64,000 bases of DNA from Hyphomicrobiales bacterium (GCA_016124805.1 WGND01000003.1:1-64000); one strand, 5' to 3'; shown: positions 10,214-19,124, numbered from the stretch's first letter. Program-made: numbers and translations. Notes: a model not told the origin generated them from the letters alone.

Positions 10214-11518
10214 ATGACAAGCTTCCCTAAACCGACAGCGACAGTGCCTGATACAACGATCTATGAGCGAATGGAATCGAAGGTCCGCAGCTATTCGACG
10301 TCCATGCCGCGCTCATTTGATCGCGCCAAAGGCTCATGGATGTATGACGAGAATGGTGGCAGCTATCTCGACTTTCTGTCCGGCTGCGCCTCGCTGAATT
10401 ATGGCCACAACCATCCCGTCCTCAAGCAGGCGCTGCTTGATTACATTGAACGTGATGGCGTGACACACAGCCTCGATCTGCACACCAAGGCCAAGGCGGA
10501 ATTTCTGGAAACGCTTGAGGAGGTTATCCTCAAGCCGCGCCATCTTTCCTATCGTGTCATGTTTACCGGCCCGACCGGCACCAATGCCGTTGAAGCGGCT
10601 TTGAAGCTTGCCCGTAAGGTGACGGGTCGCGAGACGATCTTCTCTTTCACCAATGGCTTCCACGGCATGACGCTGGGCGCGCTTTCATGCACCGGTAATG
10701 CCGGCAAGCGCGGCGGTGCCGGTGTGCCGCTGAGCCATGTCAGCCATGAGCCTTTTGACGGCTATCACGGCAGTGATGTTGATACGGCCGAGATGCTGGA
10801 AAAGCGTCTGGCCGATCCTTCCAGCGGTCTGGATGCGCCGGCGGCCATTCTTGTTGAGACGGTGCAGGGTGAGGGTGGCCTCAATGCTGCGTCCAATGAA
10901 TGGCTGCGTTCCATCGCCACCATTGCCAAACGCTATGGCGCCCTTCTGATTGTTGATGACATTCAGGCTGGTTGCGGCCGCACAGGACGCTTCTTCAGCT
11001 TTGAAGAAGCCGGTGTTCGCCCCGATATCGTGACGATGGCAAAGTCGCTGTCGGGCATGGGGCTTCCCTTCGCGCTGACCATGTTCCGTCCGGAACTCGA
11101 CCAGTGGAGCCCGGGTGAGCATAACGGCACGTTCCGTGGCAACAATCACGCCTTTGTGACGGCGACAGCAGCGCTCAAGCACTTCTGGAGCGATGGCGCC
11201 TTTGAAGAAGAAATCCAGCGCAAGGGCGAGTATCTGAGAACCCGCCTGGATCGCATGGCGGAAGAGCATGGCCTGACGACACGTGGTCGCGGCATGATGC
11301 GCGGCATTGATCTTCAGTCGGGTGAAGCAGCTGATCGTGTCACGAGTGCGGCCTTTGATCGCGGCCTCATCATCGAGACGAGTGGTGCCCATGACGAAAT
11401 CGTGAAGGTGCTGGCGCCACTGACGATTACGGATGAAGAATTCACCTGTGGCCTCGATATTCTTGAAGATTGCGTGCGTGAAGCACTGGCGCCACAGTTT
11501 GTTGCCGCTGCCGAGTAA
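10214..11518 (+). CDS. ectB: Diaminobutyrate-2-oxoglutarate transaminase EctB
   Basis: A 434-residue class III aminotransferase that makes L-2,4-diaminobutyrate from aspartate semialdehyde and glutamate, the first ectoine step. The PLP lysine is K277 in TMAKSLSGMG. The cofactor-binding GPTGTNAVEAALKLARKVTG and LIVDDIQAGCGRTG are present, as is the EctB-specific EHNGTFRGNNHAF. Strong AAGGAAAA precedes the ATG, 22 bp after ectA. Soluble cytoplasmic enzyme. Confidence 0.97.
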   Translation: MTSFPKPTATVPDTTIYERMESKVRSYSTSMPRSFDRAKGSWMYDENGGSYLDFLSGCASLNYGHNHPVLKQALLDYIERDGVTHSLDLHTKAKAEFLETLEEVILKPRHLSYRVMFTGPTGTNAVEAALKLARKVTGRETIFSFTNGFHGMTLGALSCTGNAGKRGGAGVPLSHVSHEPFDGYHGSDVDTAEMLEKRLADPSSGLDAPAAILVETVQGEGGLNAASNEWLRSIATIAKRYGALLIVDDIQAGCGRTGRFFSFEEAGVRPDIVTMAKSLSGMGLPFALTMFRPELDQWSPGEHNGTFRGNNHAFVTATAALKHFWSDGAFEEEIQRKGEYLRTRLDRMAEEHGLTTRGRGMMRGIDLQSGEAADRVTSAAFDRGLIIETSGAHDEIVKVLAPLTITDEEFTCGLDILEDCVREALAPQFVAAAE

Positions 11519-11528
11519 GGAGTTCTGA

Positions 11529-11933
11529 ATGCTTATCCGTAAACTTGATGAAATCCGCGCATCGGACCGCAATGTTGTGAGCGATGGATGGGAAAGCGCC
11601 CGCGTCCTTCTCAAGGATGATGGCATGGGCTTTTCCTTCCACATCACCACGCTCTATGCCGGTGCTGAGCTGAATCTGCACTACACCAATCATCTGGAAG
11701 CTGTTTATGTGATTTCCGGTGAGGGAACGATTGAAGACCTTGGCACAGGCGAAACACATGAGCTCAAGCCCGGCACGCTTTACGCGCTGAACGAGCATGA
11801 TGATCATATTATCCGTCCCCGGACGGATATCATCACCGCTTGCGTCTTCAATCCGCCGGTGACGGGACGCGAGGTCCATGACGAGAATGGCGCCTATCCG
11901 GCAGATACGTCATTGGAAGCCGCATCCAGCTGA
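11529..11933 (+). CDS. ectC: L-ectoine synthase EctC
   Basis: A 134-residue cupin that cyclises N-gamma-acetyldiaminobutyrate to ectoine, the last step. It opens with the diagnostic [16 protein letters not shown]. The cupin core follows: [21 protein letters not shown], then [19 protein letters not shown]. Length is normal for the family. It lies 10 bp after ectB. No ectD hydroxylase and no dedicated aspartokinase gene follow, so the product is ectoine and the precursor comes from the housekeeping aspartate pathway. Confidence 0.97.
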   Translation: MLIRKLDEIRASDRNVVSDGWESARVLLKDDGMGFSFHITTLYAGAELNLHYTNHLEAVYVISGEGTIEDLGTGETHELKPGTLYALNEHDDHIIRPRTDIITACVFNPPVTGREVHDENGAYPADTSLEAASS

Positions 11934-11956
11934 TCGGCTAAAAAGGGGCACAACCG

Positions 11957-13381
11957 ATGATCACGGCGAGTTTTGTTTTCTTCCTTCTTATTTTTCTGGG
12001 CATCGGCCTTGCGTCAGTGCTGAGTTCTGTGAAAACAAGGGAAGACTATTATCTCGCCAGCAGTTCGGTCACGCCTGCCTTTGTCGGCCTCTCCGCGGTC
12101 GCGACCAATAATAGCGGCTATATGTTCATCGGCGTCATCGGCTATACCTATTCGGTGGGACTTGCCTCGATCTGGCTGATGGTGGGCTGGCTTGTCGGTG
12201 ATTTTGTCTCCTCCTTCCTTGTCCATCAGCAACTTCGAAAGGCGACGGAACGGACGGGTGAGGCGTCATTCGGCTCGGTGATTTCGAAATGGACCGGTGG
12301 CGACATGCCGGTCTGGCGTCGTCTGGCCGCCATCGTCACGATCATTTTTCTGGGGTCCTATGCAGCCGCGCAGATTGCTGCGGGCGGCAAGGCGCTGAAC
12401 GGGACACTTGGCTGGGACCAGACGCTCGGCGCATGGATTGTCGCCCTGATGGTGCTGGCATACAGCAGTGCCGGGGGCATTCGCGCCTCGATCTGGACGG
12501 ATGTGGCGCAAAGTGTCGTGATGCTTGCCGCCATGATCCTGCTCTTTGTCAGTGGTGTGTTCGAAATAGGTGGCATCAGCCAGGTGATCGAGGGTTGGCG
12601 TGCGGTGCCGGACTATTTTGATCTTATGCCGCCCGACATGATCATGCCCGGCATTGGCGGACTGCTGCTTTTCATTCTTGGCTGGATGTTTGCCGGCCTC
12701 AGCGTTATCGGGCAGCCTCATATCATGGTGCGTTTCATGGCGCTGGATAACCCCAAGCACATGACCTCTGCGCGTGTCTGGTATTACGCGTTCTTTGCCG
12801 TATTTTATGCTCTGGCAACCGGCGTGGGCATGCTTTCACGCCTTTATCTGCCTGAGCTCGGCTCGCTTGATCCCGAACTGGCGCTTCCGACCATGGCGAA
12901 TGAACTTCTGCCGCCTATCCTGATCGGCGCTGTTCTGGCCGGCATTTTTGCCGCGACCATGTCGACGGCGGACTCGCTGGTCCTGAGCTGCTCAGCCGCC
13001 ATTACGCATGACCTTCCCGACGGGCGCGTGGACAACCCCTGGGTTCTCAAGGCTGCGACCGGCTTTGTGACGGCGCTGGCCCTTTTCATCGCGCTGCAGG
13101 GCAGTGGAAGTGTCTTCGATCTCGTGATCCTTTCCTGGTCAACATTGGCGGTTGCCTTTGGACCATTGCTCCTGCTGCTGGCCTTTGGCTGGGTTGTGTC
13201 GCAACCGGTTGCCATGATTGTAACGATTTCAGGTGTCACCGTGAGCCTGCTGTGGCGCTATTTTGGTCTCCACAACATGATCTATGAAGGCATGCCCGGC
13301 ATCATTGTCGGTGTGCTTCTGGGCATGGCGTTGGCCAAGCGTCGTAAACCTCATGCGCGCGAATTGGCGGAAGCGACCTGA
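11957..13381 (+). CDS. Sodium:solute symporter (SSS family), ect-linked
   Basis: A 474-residue polytopic membrane protein of the PutP/SSS family with about 13 predicted membrane spans. Family segments are EDYYLASSSVTPAFVGLSAVATNNSGYMFIG near the N-terminus (TM1-TM2) and ILIGAVLAGIFAATMSTADSLVLSCSA (TM8 sodium site). AAGGGG precedes the ATG, 23 bp after ectC, so it is probably the fourth gene of the osmoadaptation operon. By position it likely takes up a compatible solute (proline, betaine or leaked ectoine); specificity cannot be read from sequence. Confidence 0.88.
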   Translation: MITASFVFFLLIFLGIGLASVLSSVKTREDYYLASSSVTPAFVGLSAVATNNSGYMFIGVIGYTYSVGLASIWLMVGWLVGDFVSSFLVHQQLRKATERTGEASFGSVISKWTGGDMPVWRRLAAIVTIIFLGSYAAAQIAAGGKALNGTLGWDQTLGAWIVALMVLAYSSAGGIRASIWTDVAQSVVMLAAMILLFVSGVFEIGGISQVIEGWRAVPDYFDLMPPDMIMPGIGGLLLFILGWMFAGLSVIGQPHIMVRFMALDNPKHMTSARVWYYAFFAVFYALATGVGMLSRLYLPELGSLDPELALPTMANELLPPILIGAVLAGIFAATMSTADSLVLSCSAAITHDLPDGRVDNPWVLKAATGFVTALALFIALQGSGSVFDLVILSWSTLAVAFGPLLLLLAFGWVVSQPVAMIVTISGVTVSLLWRYFGLHNMIYEGMPGIIVGVLLGMALAKRRKPHARELAEAT

Positions 13382-13470
13382 GCCGGCGCGCCTCTTGCGT
13401 TTCTTCTTTACCTGATCTGCGCCTGTCGGCACTCTGCGTTTGATTTTGATGGATCATATGCGGGTTTGAG

Positions 13471-14217
13471 ATGGCAGAACTGGTGACGATTGCGACGGTG
13501 ACCCGCGAGCGCGAAATTTTTTTGCCCGCCATCCTTGCCTGCGTTCTCAGTCAAACCCATGACAATTTTGAATGGCTCGTGCTGGATGACAGTCCGGCGC
13601 CCTCACCAACGCTTATGGCGGTTGATGATCCGCGCATCACCTATCTCCATATGCCCGGCCGCCACATGTCCATTGGCGAGAAACGTAATATGTTGTGTGA
13701 GCGTGCCCGGGGCGAGGTGATCATCCAGTTTGACGATGATGATTTTTATGCGCCGACATATGTCAGCACGCTGGCCGGCTTTGTTGAGAAGTCAGGCGCT
13801 GATCTGGTGAGCCTACAGGGCTGGTTTGTTTATGACATGCGCCACAAGGCCTTTGGCTATCGCATCTCGACACGCAAGACCGGGCTGCATTTTATTTACG
13901 GGCCCGGGGGCATGGCGCCGGTCAATTATACGGAGGCAAATAACCAGATTTTCGATCTTTCCCATTTCGGTTACGGCTTTTCATATGCCTACCGAAAGGC
14001 AGCCTGGGCCGAAGTGCGCTTTGATGAGGTTTCGCGACACGAAGATGTGACGCTGGCCTTGCGCTTGTCCGAGACACATCGTCTGGCGCATTTTCGCGAC
14101 ATGGGCGGGCTGTGCCTTCACATTTTCCATGAGTCGAATACCGGCGCCCAGCATGCGGTGCAGTACGTGCTGCCGCCTTTTCAGCTGAAGCAGTATTTCC
14201 CATCCCTGACCTTGTAA
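13471..14217 (+). CDS. Family 2 glycosyltransferase
   Basis: A 248-residue GT-A fold glycosyltransferase. It starts VTIATVTREREIFLPAILACVLSQTHDNFEWLVLDDSP and has the metal/nucleotide-sugar motif QFDDDDFYAP near residue 89. An acidic segment RHEDVTLALRLSE follows near 190. It has no membrane span, so it is a cytoplasmic transferase, perhaps acting on a surface glycan or lipid. No other glycan genes are nearby. The ribosome site is weak. The acceptor is unknown. Confidence 0.82.
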   Translation: MAELVTIATVTREREIFLPAILACVLSQTHDNFEWLVLDDSPAPSPTLMAVDDPRITYLHMPGRHMSIGEKRNMLCERARGEVIIQFDDDDFYAPTYVSTLAGFVEKSGADLVSLQGWFVYDMRHKAFGYRISTRKTGLHFIYGPGGMAPVNYTEANNQIFDLSHFGYGFSYAYRKAAWAEVRFDEVSRHEDVTLALRLSETHRLAHFRDMGGLCLHIFHESNTGAQHAVQYVLPPFQLKQYFPSLTL

Positions 14218-14223
14218 GCGCGC

Positions 14224-14907
14224 TCAGTATGGCGACCGCGTGGGTTGGCGACTGATGCCGATGGGCGCATAGGAGGAGAGGCGGTCATTGCCACCGCCAA
14301 TCCCGCTTGCATCCTGGCTGAAGCGCCAGCAGCGCCCCTGCATATTGGCATCCTCGCAAGCCAGAATCTCCGTCCGCGGTCCGATGCGCAGGGAGGAAAT
14401 CCTGTCATTCCAGAATCCGCCCAGATTGACAGGTGACTGCGTGAGCGTGCGACAGGTAGCTGCGCCCTGATAATTGGCGTGCTCGTAGAAGCAGACTTCC
14501 CCGCGTGCCGGATCCTGACCCCACCGCGCGTCCCCGCGGTCATCATAATAATTGTTCCGGGGATCGCGGCCCTTGGGATAATAATCATATGTTGTGATGC
14601 CGAGTTTGGGGCCATAGAAGCCCAGCGGCTCGTCGGTGAAGCGGTCGCGCGTGTCGCGAAGACGACTGGCAGATGTCCAGCCTCGCAGCGTGCGCCAGCG
14701 GACCTCGCACCAGTCATATTTCTGCAGGCAACGGATTACTTCGACCTTGCGGCCTTTGGGTACGATGCCCGTTCGTTCATATCGCCAGTCCGGGCCGACG
14801 CGCAATGCGACGTCTTCGATCGTGCGCGCTGTAACGACATCGGCAAGTGCCCCCTCGGCAAAGCTGAGGCCAAGCATCAGGCTGAGCGCGAATAGATATT
14901 TGTTCAT
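14224..14907 (-). CDS. Secreted SH3-domain and beta/gamma-crystallin-like protein
   Basis: A 227-residue exported protein. A signal peptide (about 1-22, LFALSLMLGLSFAEGALA) is followed by a bacterial SH3-type domain (about 25-80, VALRVGPDWRYERTGIVPKGRKVEVIRC). A Tyr/Asp-rich linker follows. The last part (about 137-215) has two crystallin-like Greek-key halves, GEVCFYEHANYQGAATCRT and TEILACEDANMQGRCWRF. The Cys pairs suggest disulfides in the periplasm or outside. The start with GGAGA 6 nt upstream was preferred over an in-frame ATG two codons earlier. Possibly a wall-binding or calcium-binding envelope protein. Confidence 0.75.
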   Translation of the reverse strand: MNKYLFALSLMLGLSFAEGALADVVTARTIEDVALRVGPDWRYERTGIVPKGRKVEVIRCLQKYDWCEVRWRTLRGWTSASRLRDTRDRFTDEPLGFYGPKLGITTYDYYPKGRDPRNNYYDDRGDARWGQDPARGEVCFYEHANYQGAATCRTLTQSPVNLGGFWNDRISSLRIGPRTEILACEDANMQGRCWRFSQDASGIGGGNDRLSSYAPIGISRQPTRSPY

Positions 14908-14974
14908 GATCATTCTCCGCTGCGGGCGTTGGTTCACCCTAACGTTGAATGACGGCTTTGGATATCCGCTTTTG

Positions 14975-15970
14975 TCAGCAGCCGAGATCTGTTTGGTAAG
15001 CCTGACGAACGAGTTGCATGCGCTTCAGGCCTTCTTCCGTGATGCAGACGAAGACACGACGCCCGTCACATTGATCACGCACGCGGCAGGCCAGACCACT
15101 ATCGACAAGGTCGCCAATGCGGCGAAGGGCCGTTGTTGCCGGGACGCGTGAGGCGATGCAGAGGCTTGAGACGGAAACCTGTTTGCCGGACAAATGGGCC
15201 TGTGTGAGGTCGAGCAGCATGTCCCAGGCAGGATCGGAGAGCAGTGACTCGGGAAAGAGCCGGTCCCGCCGCGATTGCAGCTTGATCATGCGACCAGCCC
15301 ATTCACAAAGGGCGGCGGCGGATTCGGTCGTTGCCGAGTCGCTCTCTTCTTTCGGGATGGCGGAGCCGATCAGCATGGCAGCCTCATTCGACATCGCGCT
15401 TGCGGCTGCCATGAGGTTTTTGTCGGCCGGCGCTTTTTCATAATGTCGCAGAACGCCCAAGACATTCTGTGTGCGGGCCAGAAGGTCTTCCGTTTCGGCC
15501 ACAAGATTCTTTGAACGCTGCTCCTGCCGGTAGCTTTCATCGGAGCGGAAGAGCGCTTCCTCAAACATGCTAAGCGCGGTGTCGGCATCGCAGGTTTGCG
15601 GGAGCGGGGACCAGGAGCGGAATTGGCGCAGGGCGGGAAGCTGCGGCAGATGGGCATCCGGTGTGAGCAGCAGGAGATGCAGCCAGGGGCGGCTGGGGTA
15701 ATCTTTCTCCTGTGACAGAAAATGCTGAAGCCGTCCGTCGGCCAGAAGAGAGGGGGGCAGAACGATCAGGCGCAAACGATTGTCTGTCAGCAGTTGTCGG
15801 CTGATTGCCTCCGTACCGGATACAACTTCGACCTGTGCCTGAGGCAATCTGGACTTATTGCCGAGGATGCCCCAGCTCCGCAAAACGGCGGCTGAATGAG
15901 GCGTGGTCAGGATGCGGTTTGCTACAACCGCTTCGTTGGGTGATGCCTTCATGCTGGAGAGTGCGTTCAT
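14975..15970 (-). CDS. Winged-helix regulator with divergent receiver-like N-domain
   Basis: A 331-residue protein. The C-terminal 90 residues form a MarR-like winged helix: AWDMLLDLTQAHLSGKQVSVSSLCIASRVPATTALRRIGDLVDSGL, then DGRRVFVCITEEG. This layout is seen in sphingomonad and related alphaproteobacterial regulators. The N-terminal 120 residues look like a CheY fold without the phospho-acceptor pattern (LRLIVLPPSLLADGRLQHFL, then RPWLHLLLLTPDAHL). A coiled linker joins the two parts. AGGTGG precedes the ATG; an in-frame GTG three codons upstream is the alternative. Target genes unknown. Confidence 0.65.
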   Translation of the reverse strand: MNALSSMKASPNEAVVANRILTTPHSAAVLRSWGILGNKSRLPQAQVEVVSGTEAISRQLLTDNRLRLIVLPPSLLADGRLQHFLSQEKDYPSRPWLHLLLLTPDAHLPQLPALRQFRSWSPLPQTCDADTALSMFEEALFRSDESYRQEQRSKNLVAETEDLLARTQNVLGVLRHYEKAPADKNLMAAASAMSNEAAMLIGSAIPKEESDSATTESAAALCEWAGRMIKLQSRRDRLFPESLLSDPAWDMLLDLTQAHLSGKQVSVSSLCIASRVPATTALRRIGDLVDSGLACRVRDQCDGRRVFVCITEEGLKRMQLVRQAYQTDLGC

Positions 15971-16121
15971 CTTTACCACCTGTGGTTGTGCTGCGCTCGA
16001 ATCAGTCGATCTAAAACCATAATGGCAGACATAAAGGTCTATTCAACTATTAATATACAACTAACGATCTATTTTCCAGAGTTGGGACCATTTTGCCCAT
16101 ATTCCCAATTGGTTGCGGGCA

Positions 16122-16150
16122 TGAAAAAGGGAGAGCAGATGCTCTCCCTT
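16122..16150 (-). terminator. FMO-2 terminator
   Basis: AAGGGAGAGC / GCTCTCCCTT, a perfect 10-bp stem with a 4-nt loop, read on the minus strand 33 nt after the FMO-2 stop and followed there by TTTTT. The 150 bp between this and the next gene (15971-16121) are AT-rich with no visible gene. Confidence 0.88.
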
Positions 16151-16182
16151 CTGGTTCGGCACCAGCGCGTGGGGCCGAAGCT

Positions 16183-17718
16183 TTAGTCTGCTGCCTGGGG
16201 CAGAGCGGCGGGTTCCTGTTTTTCGCAGATATAGTCTTCCGGATGGATGCGCAGAGTCTGTGCCCAATAAGAAAGGGTCAGGCTTGGCCAGATTGTCGGG
16301 TTCTTGCCGCTCTCGGCGATATACCAGCTGTTGCAGCCCGAACTCCAGATGGTGTTTTTGATATCGTCCTGCAGCTTTTGATTGAAACCGGCCTGCACCT
16401 CTTCGCGGATTTCAAGCGCGGCCAGATTCTCCCGCTCCATGAGCTTGAGCGCCTCCATGACGTAATGGACCTGCGCCTCAATCATGAGAATGATGGAACT
16501 TGAGCCCAGACCCGTATTGGGCCCGAGCAGCATGAAGAAATTGGGGAAGCCGCTGGCGGTGATGCCGTAATAGGCTTCCGGTCCGCCGACCTTTGCCCAG
16601 CTCTCATTGAGATCAATACCATCGCGGCCCTTGATCGATATATCGGCAAGGGGTTCGGTGGCCTTGAAACCGGTGCCATAGATGATGGCATCAATTTCGA
16701 TTTCCTCGCCTGCCGTTGTCACGATCGAATGGGCGCGCACTTCGGCAACACCATCCGTGACGACATCGACATTGGGCTGCACCAGGGCCGGATAATAGTC
16801 GTTGGAGAGCAGCACGCGTTTGCAGCCAAGGTCATATGTGGGGCGCAGTTTTTCGGCCAGCACAGGGTCCTTGACCACGGAGTCGAAATATTCCCGCCCT
16901 AGCTTCTCCGCCTTCTTCAGCATTTTGGGGAAACTGGTGAAGCCGAGCGTGAAGATTTCATTGCGCCAGAAAATGCGGTTGCGGAAAAGCCAGCGCAGGC
17001 CGGGAATGTTGCGGAAGGCCCATTTCTCGCGCGCGGTGATGGGGCGGTCTTCCTTGGGCATGACCCAGGGGGCGGTGCGCTGGAAGAGTGTGAGCCTGGA
17101 AACACGAGGCTGAATGGCCGGTACGAACTGGATGGCGCTGGCGCCTGTGCCAATGACAGCGACGCGTTTGCCTGCGAAATCGTAGTCATGGTTCCAGTGG
17201 GCGGAATGGAAAGCCTCGCCCTCAAAATTTTCAATGCCCTTGAGATGGGGAATGGACGGCAGGCAGAGCGCGCCGACACCCGAGACCAAGATGCGGGCGA
17301 TGTAGCGGCTGCCGGTGGTGCTTGTCACATGCCAGCGTTTGGCTTGCTCATCATATTCGGCATGGGCCATGGCTTCATTGAAGCGGCAATGCGGGTAGAG
17401 GTCATATTTGCGGGCGATGCGCTTTTGATAGTCCCAGATCTCGGGCTGGGGACCATACATGCGCGACCAGTCTGCCTTGGGCTCGAAGGAATAGGAATAG
17501 AGATGGGAGGCCACGTCGCAGGCACAGCCCGGATAGGTGTTGTCGCGCCAGGTACCGCCGACATCATTGCCCTTTTCCAGAAGCACAAAAGATCGCTTGC
17601 CAGCTTCCGTCAACTTGATAGCCATACACATGCCGGAAAAGCCGGCGCCGATGATGAGCGTGTCGACGACAGTTTCGCCGGTGCTCTCGGCGGTGGGGTA
17701 ACGTAAGGGCGCGTTCAT
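16183..17718 (-). CDS. Flavin-containing / Baeyer-Villiger-type monooxygenase (FMO-2)
   Basis: A 511-residue class B flavin monooxygenase. The FAD site TLIIGAGFSGMCMAIKL is near residue 21, followed by DVGGTWRDNTYPGCACDV. The fingerprint FEGEAFHSAHWNHD fits FxGxxxHxxxW. The NADPH site is VIGTGASAIQFVP. TYPGCACDV and GLGSSSIILMIEAQ are typical of cyclohexanone/phenylacetone-monooxygenase relatives, although it is slightly short of the 530-550 residues of classical Baeyer-Villiger enzymes. It is divergent from a TetR gene, with operator site B in the gap. It differs enough from FMO-1 to suggest a different substrate range. Confidence 0.9.
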   Translation of the reverse strand: MNAPLRYPTAESTGETVVDTLIIGAGFSGMCMAIKLTEAGKRSFVLLEKGNDVGGTWRDNTYPGCACDVASHLYSYSFEPKADWSRMYGPQPEIWDYQKRIARKYDLYPHCRFNEAMAHAEYDEQAKRWHVTSTTGSRYIARILVSGVGALCLPSIPHLKGIENFEGEAFHSAHWNHDYDFAGKRVAVIGTGASAIQFVPAIQPRVSRLTLFQRTAPWVMPKEDRPITAREKWAFRNIPGLRWLFRNRIFWRNEIFTLGFTSFPKMLKKAEKLGREYFDSVVKDPVLAEKLRPTYDLGCKRVLLSNDYYPALVQPNVDVVTDGVAEVRAHSIVTTAGEEIEIDAIIYGTGFKATEPLADISIKGRDGIDLNESWAKVGGPEAYYGITASGFPNFFMLLGPNTGLGSSSIILMIEAQVHYVMEALKLMERENLAALEIREEVQAGFNQKLQDDIKNTIWSSGCNSWYIAESGKNPTIWPSLTLSYWAQTLRIHPEDYICEKQEPAALPQAAD

Positions 17719-17758
17719 GTTTTGAGGCCTTTTGGGGTTCCAGATTTGGCGCATATTG

Positions 17759-17784
17759 TATCTGACAATACATCATGTCAATAT
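17759..17784 (-). promoter_or_regulatory. Shared TetR-type operator (site B), FMO-2/TetR
   Basis: On the minus strand this reads ATATTGACATGAT-GTAT-TGTCAGATA, identical to site A (6185-6210) except for the central four bases. The outer TGACA...TGTCA arms are conserved. It lies between the divergent FMO-2 and TetR genes and ends at the TetR start codon, so it probably mediates repression of both and autoregulation. Confidence 0.75.
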
Positions 17785-18439
17785 GGTCGAGATGACAAAC
17801 ATAGATGAACAGGAAAGCCCGACGCGGCGTCGATATCGGGGGGCCTCACCCGCCGAGCGCGTGGCGCAGCGGCGCGTCAGGCTGATTGAAGCGGCCCTGT
17901 CGCTTTACGGCACGGCTGGTTATGCCACGACGCCCGTGAAGGCTGTCTGCGTGGAGGCCGGGCTGACGGAGCGCTATTTCTACGAGAGCTTTGCCAATCG
18001 GGAGGAGCTCTTCGCGGCGCTATACCAGCATATCGTCGAGGAAATGGGCAATCTGATGGTGGATGCCATGGCGAAGGTGCCCGAGGAAACCGAAATTCGC
18101 GCACGTATCCTGCTGGATACCTATTTTGGCAAAATCGCCAATGATCCTGTTTTTGCGCGGGTGCTGCTGCTTGAAGTGCTGGGGGTGAGCGAGCTGGTGC
18201 ATCAGGCCTATCGCGATGCCATGCAGCGCTTTACCGATGTCGTGCAGCGCCATGTATTGCCGCCTTTTGCGGAACCTGACCATTCCCCGGAAAATATCGT
18301 GGCTGCGGGTCTCGTTGGCGCCATTGTTCACGTCGCCATGCGCTGGGTCATATCCGACTTTGCCCGCCCGCAGGCGGATGTCGTTGATGGTTTGATGACG
18401 ATTTTCCGGGCTGTCGCCGCGCAGCGGCCCGCGTTATAA
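17783..18439 (+). CDS. TetR/AcrR regulator, probable FMO regulon repressor
   Basis: A 218-residue regulator with the helix-turn-helix domain at about 28-75: RLIEAALSLYGTAGYATTPVKAVCVEAGLTERYFYESFANREELFAAL. The YFYESF core is a strong TetR signature. A helical effector domain follows. Two ATG codons (17783, 17792) are possible and neither has a good ribosome site. The transcript may be leaderless or the protein poorly expressed. Operator site B touches the start codon and its twin lies in front of FMO-1. The inducer is presumably a ketone or related substrate of the two monooxygenases (inference). Confidence 0.85.
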   Translation: MVEMTNIDEQESPTRRRYRGASPAERVAQRRVRLIEAALSLYGTAGYATTPVKAVCVEAGLTERYFYESFANREELFAALYQHIVEEMGNLMVDAMAKVPEETEIRARILLDTYFGKIANDPVFARVLLLEVLGVSELVHQAYRDAMQRFTDVVQRHVLPPFAEPDHSPENIVAAGLVGAIVHVAMRWVISDFARPQADVVDGLMTIFRAVAAQRPAL

Positions 18440-18506
18440 GGCTGCAGTGAATTATATGCGTTAAGCGAGCGCGCCATTGTCTGTGTTGGCTCGCCTGGAA
18501 CGAGAA

Positions 18507-19124
18507 ATGACTGCAACGGAACTCAGCTTTGAAGAGGCGGCTGACGGCGTCGTGATGATGGCGCGTCATGCGGGTGCGCGTGGCTGGGTGCCAGCCACAA
18601 GCGGCAATTTTTCGGTTCGCATGAATGCGGATGAAGCTGCGGTGACGGCGACCGGTGCCAACAAGGCGGAACTGACGCGCGACGAGGTAATTGCGGCAGC
18701 GATCAGGGGCCCTGCGCATCCGCGGGCTTCGGCCGAAGCGCCGCTGCATCTGGTGCGCTATGCCCATGCCCCTAGCGTCAATGCGATTTCGCATATTCAC
18801 TCATTGCCCGCGACGGTCCTGTCGCGCCGCCATGAGAAGGCCGGATTTCTGCGTCTTGAAGGCTGGGAATTGCTGAAGGCTTTTGCCGGCATCACCACGC
18901 ATGAAACCGCGCTCGACATTCCGATTGTCGCCAATGATCAAGATACAGACCGTTTGGCGGGTCTCGTCGAGGAACGCCTGAAAGACAATGCCCCTGTTCA
19001 TGGCTATCTGATCGCCGGTCATGGACTCTATGTGTGGGGTGCCACGCCAAAGGAAACGCTGCGCCATATGGATGCCTTTGACTTTCTGTTGAGCGCCCAG
19101 CTGCATGAGGAGGGAATGAAATGA
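18507..19124 (+). CDS. mtnB: Methylthioribulose-1-phosphate dehydratase MtnB
   Basis: A 205-residue class II aldolase-fold enzyme that dehydrates methylthioribulose-1-phosphate in methionine salvage. Family motifs are WVPATSGNFSVRM near residue 29, the zinc ligands in ISHIHSLPATVLS (HxH), and IAGHGLYVWG with the third His. It starts at an ATG with GGAACGAG upstream. Its stop overlaps the mtnD start (ATGA). First gene of mtnB-mtnD-mtnC; mtnA and mtnK are not in the window. Confidence 0.92.
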   Translation: MTATELSFEEAADGVVMMARHAGARGWVPATSGNFSVRMNADEAAVTATGANKAELTRDEVIAAAIRGPAHPRASAEAPLHLVRYAHAPSVNAISHIHSLPATVLSRRHEKAGFLRLEGWELLKAFAGITTHETALDIPIVANDQDTDRLAGLVEERLKDNAPVHGYLIAGHGLYVWGATPKETLRHMDAFDFLLSAQLHEEGMK

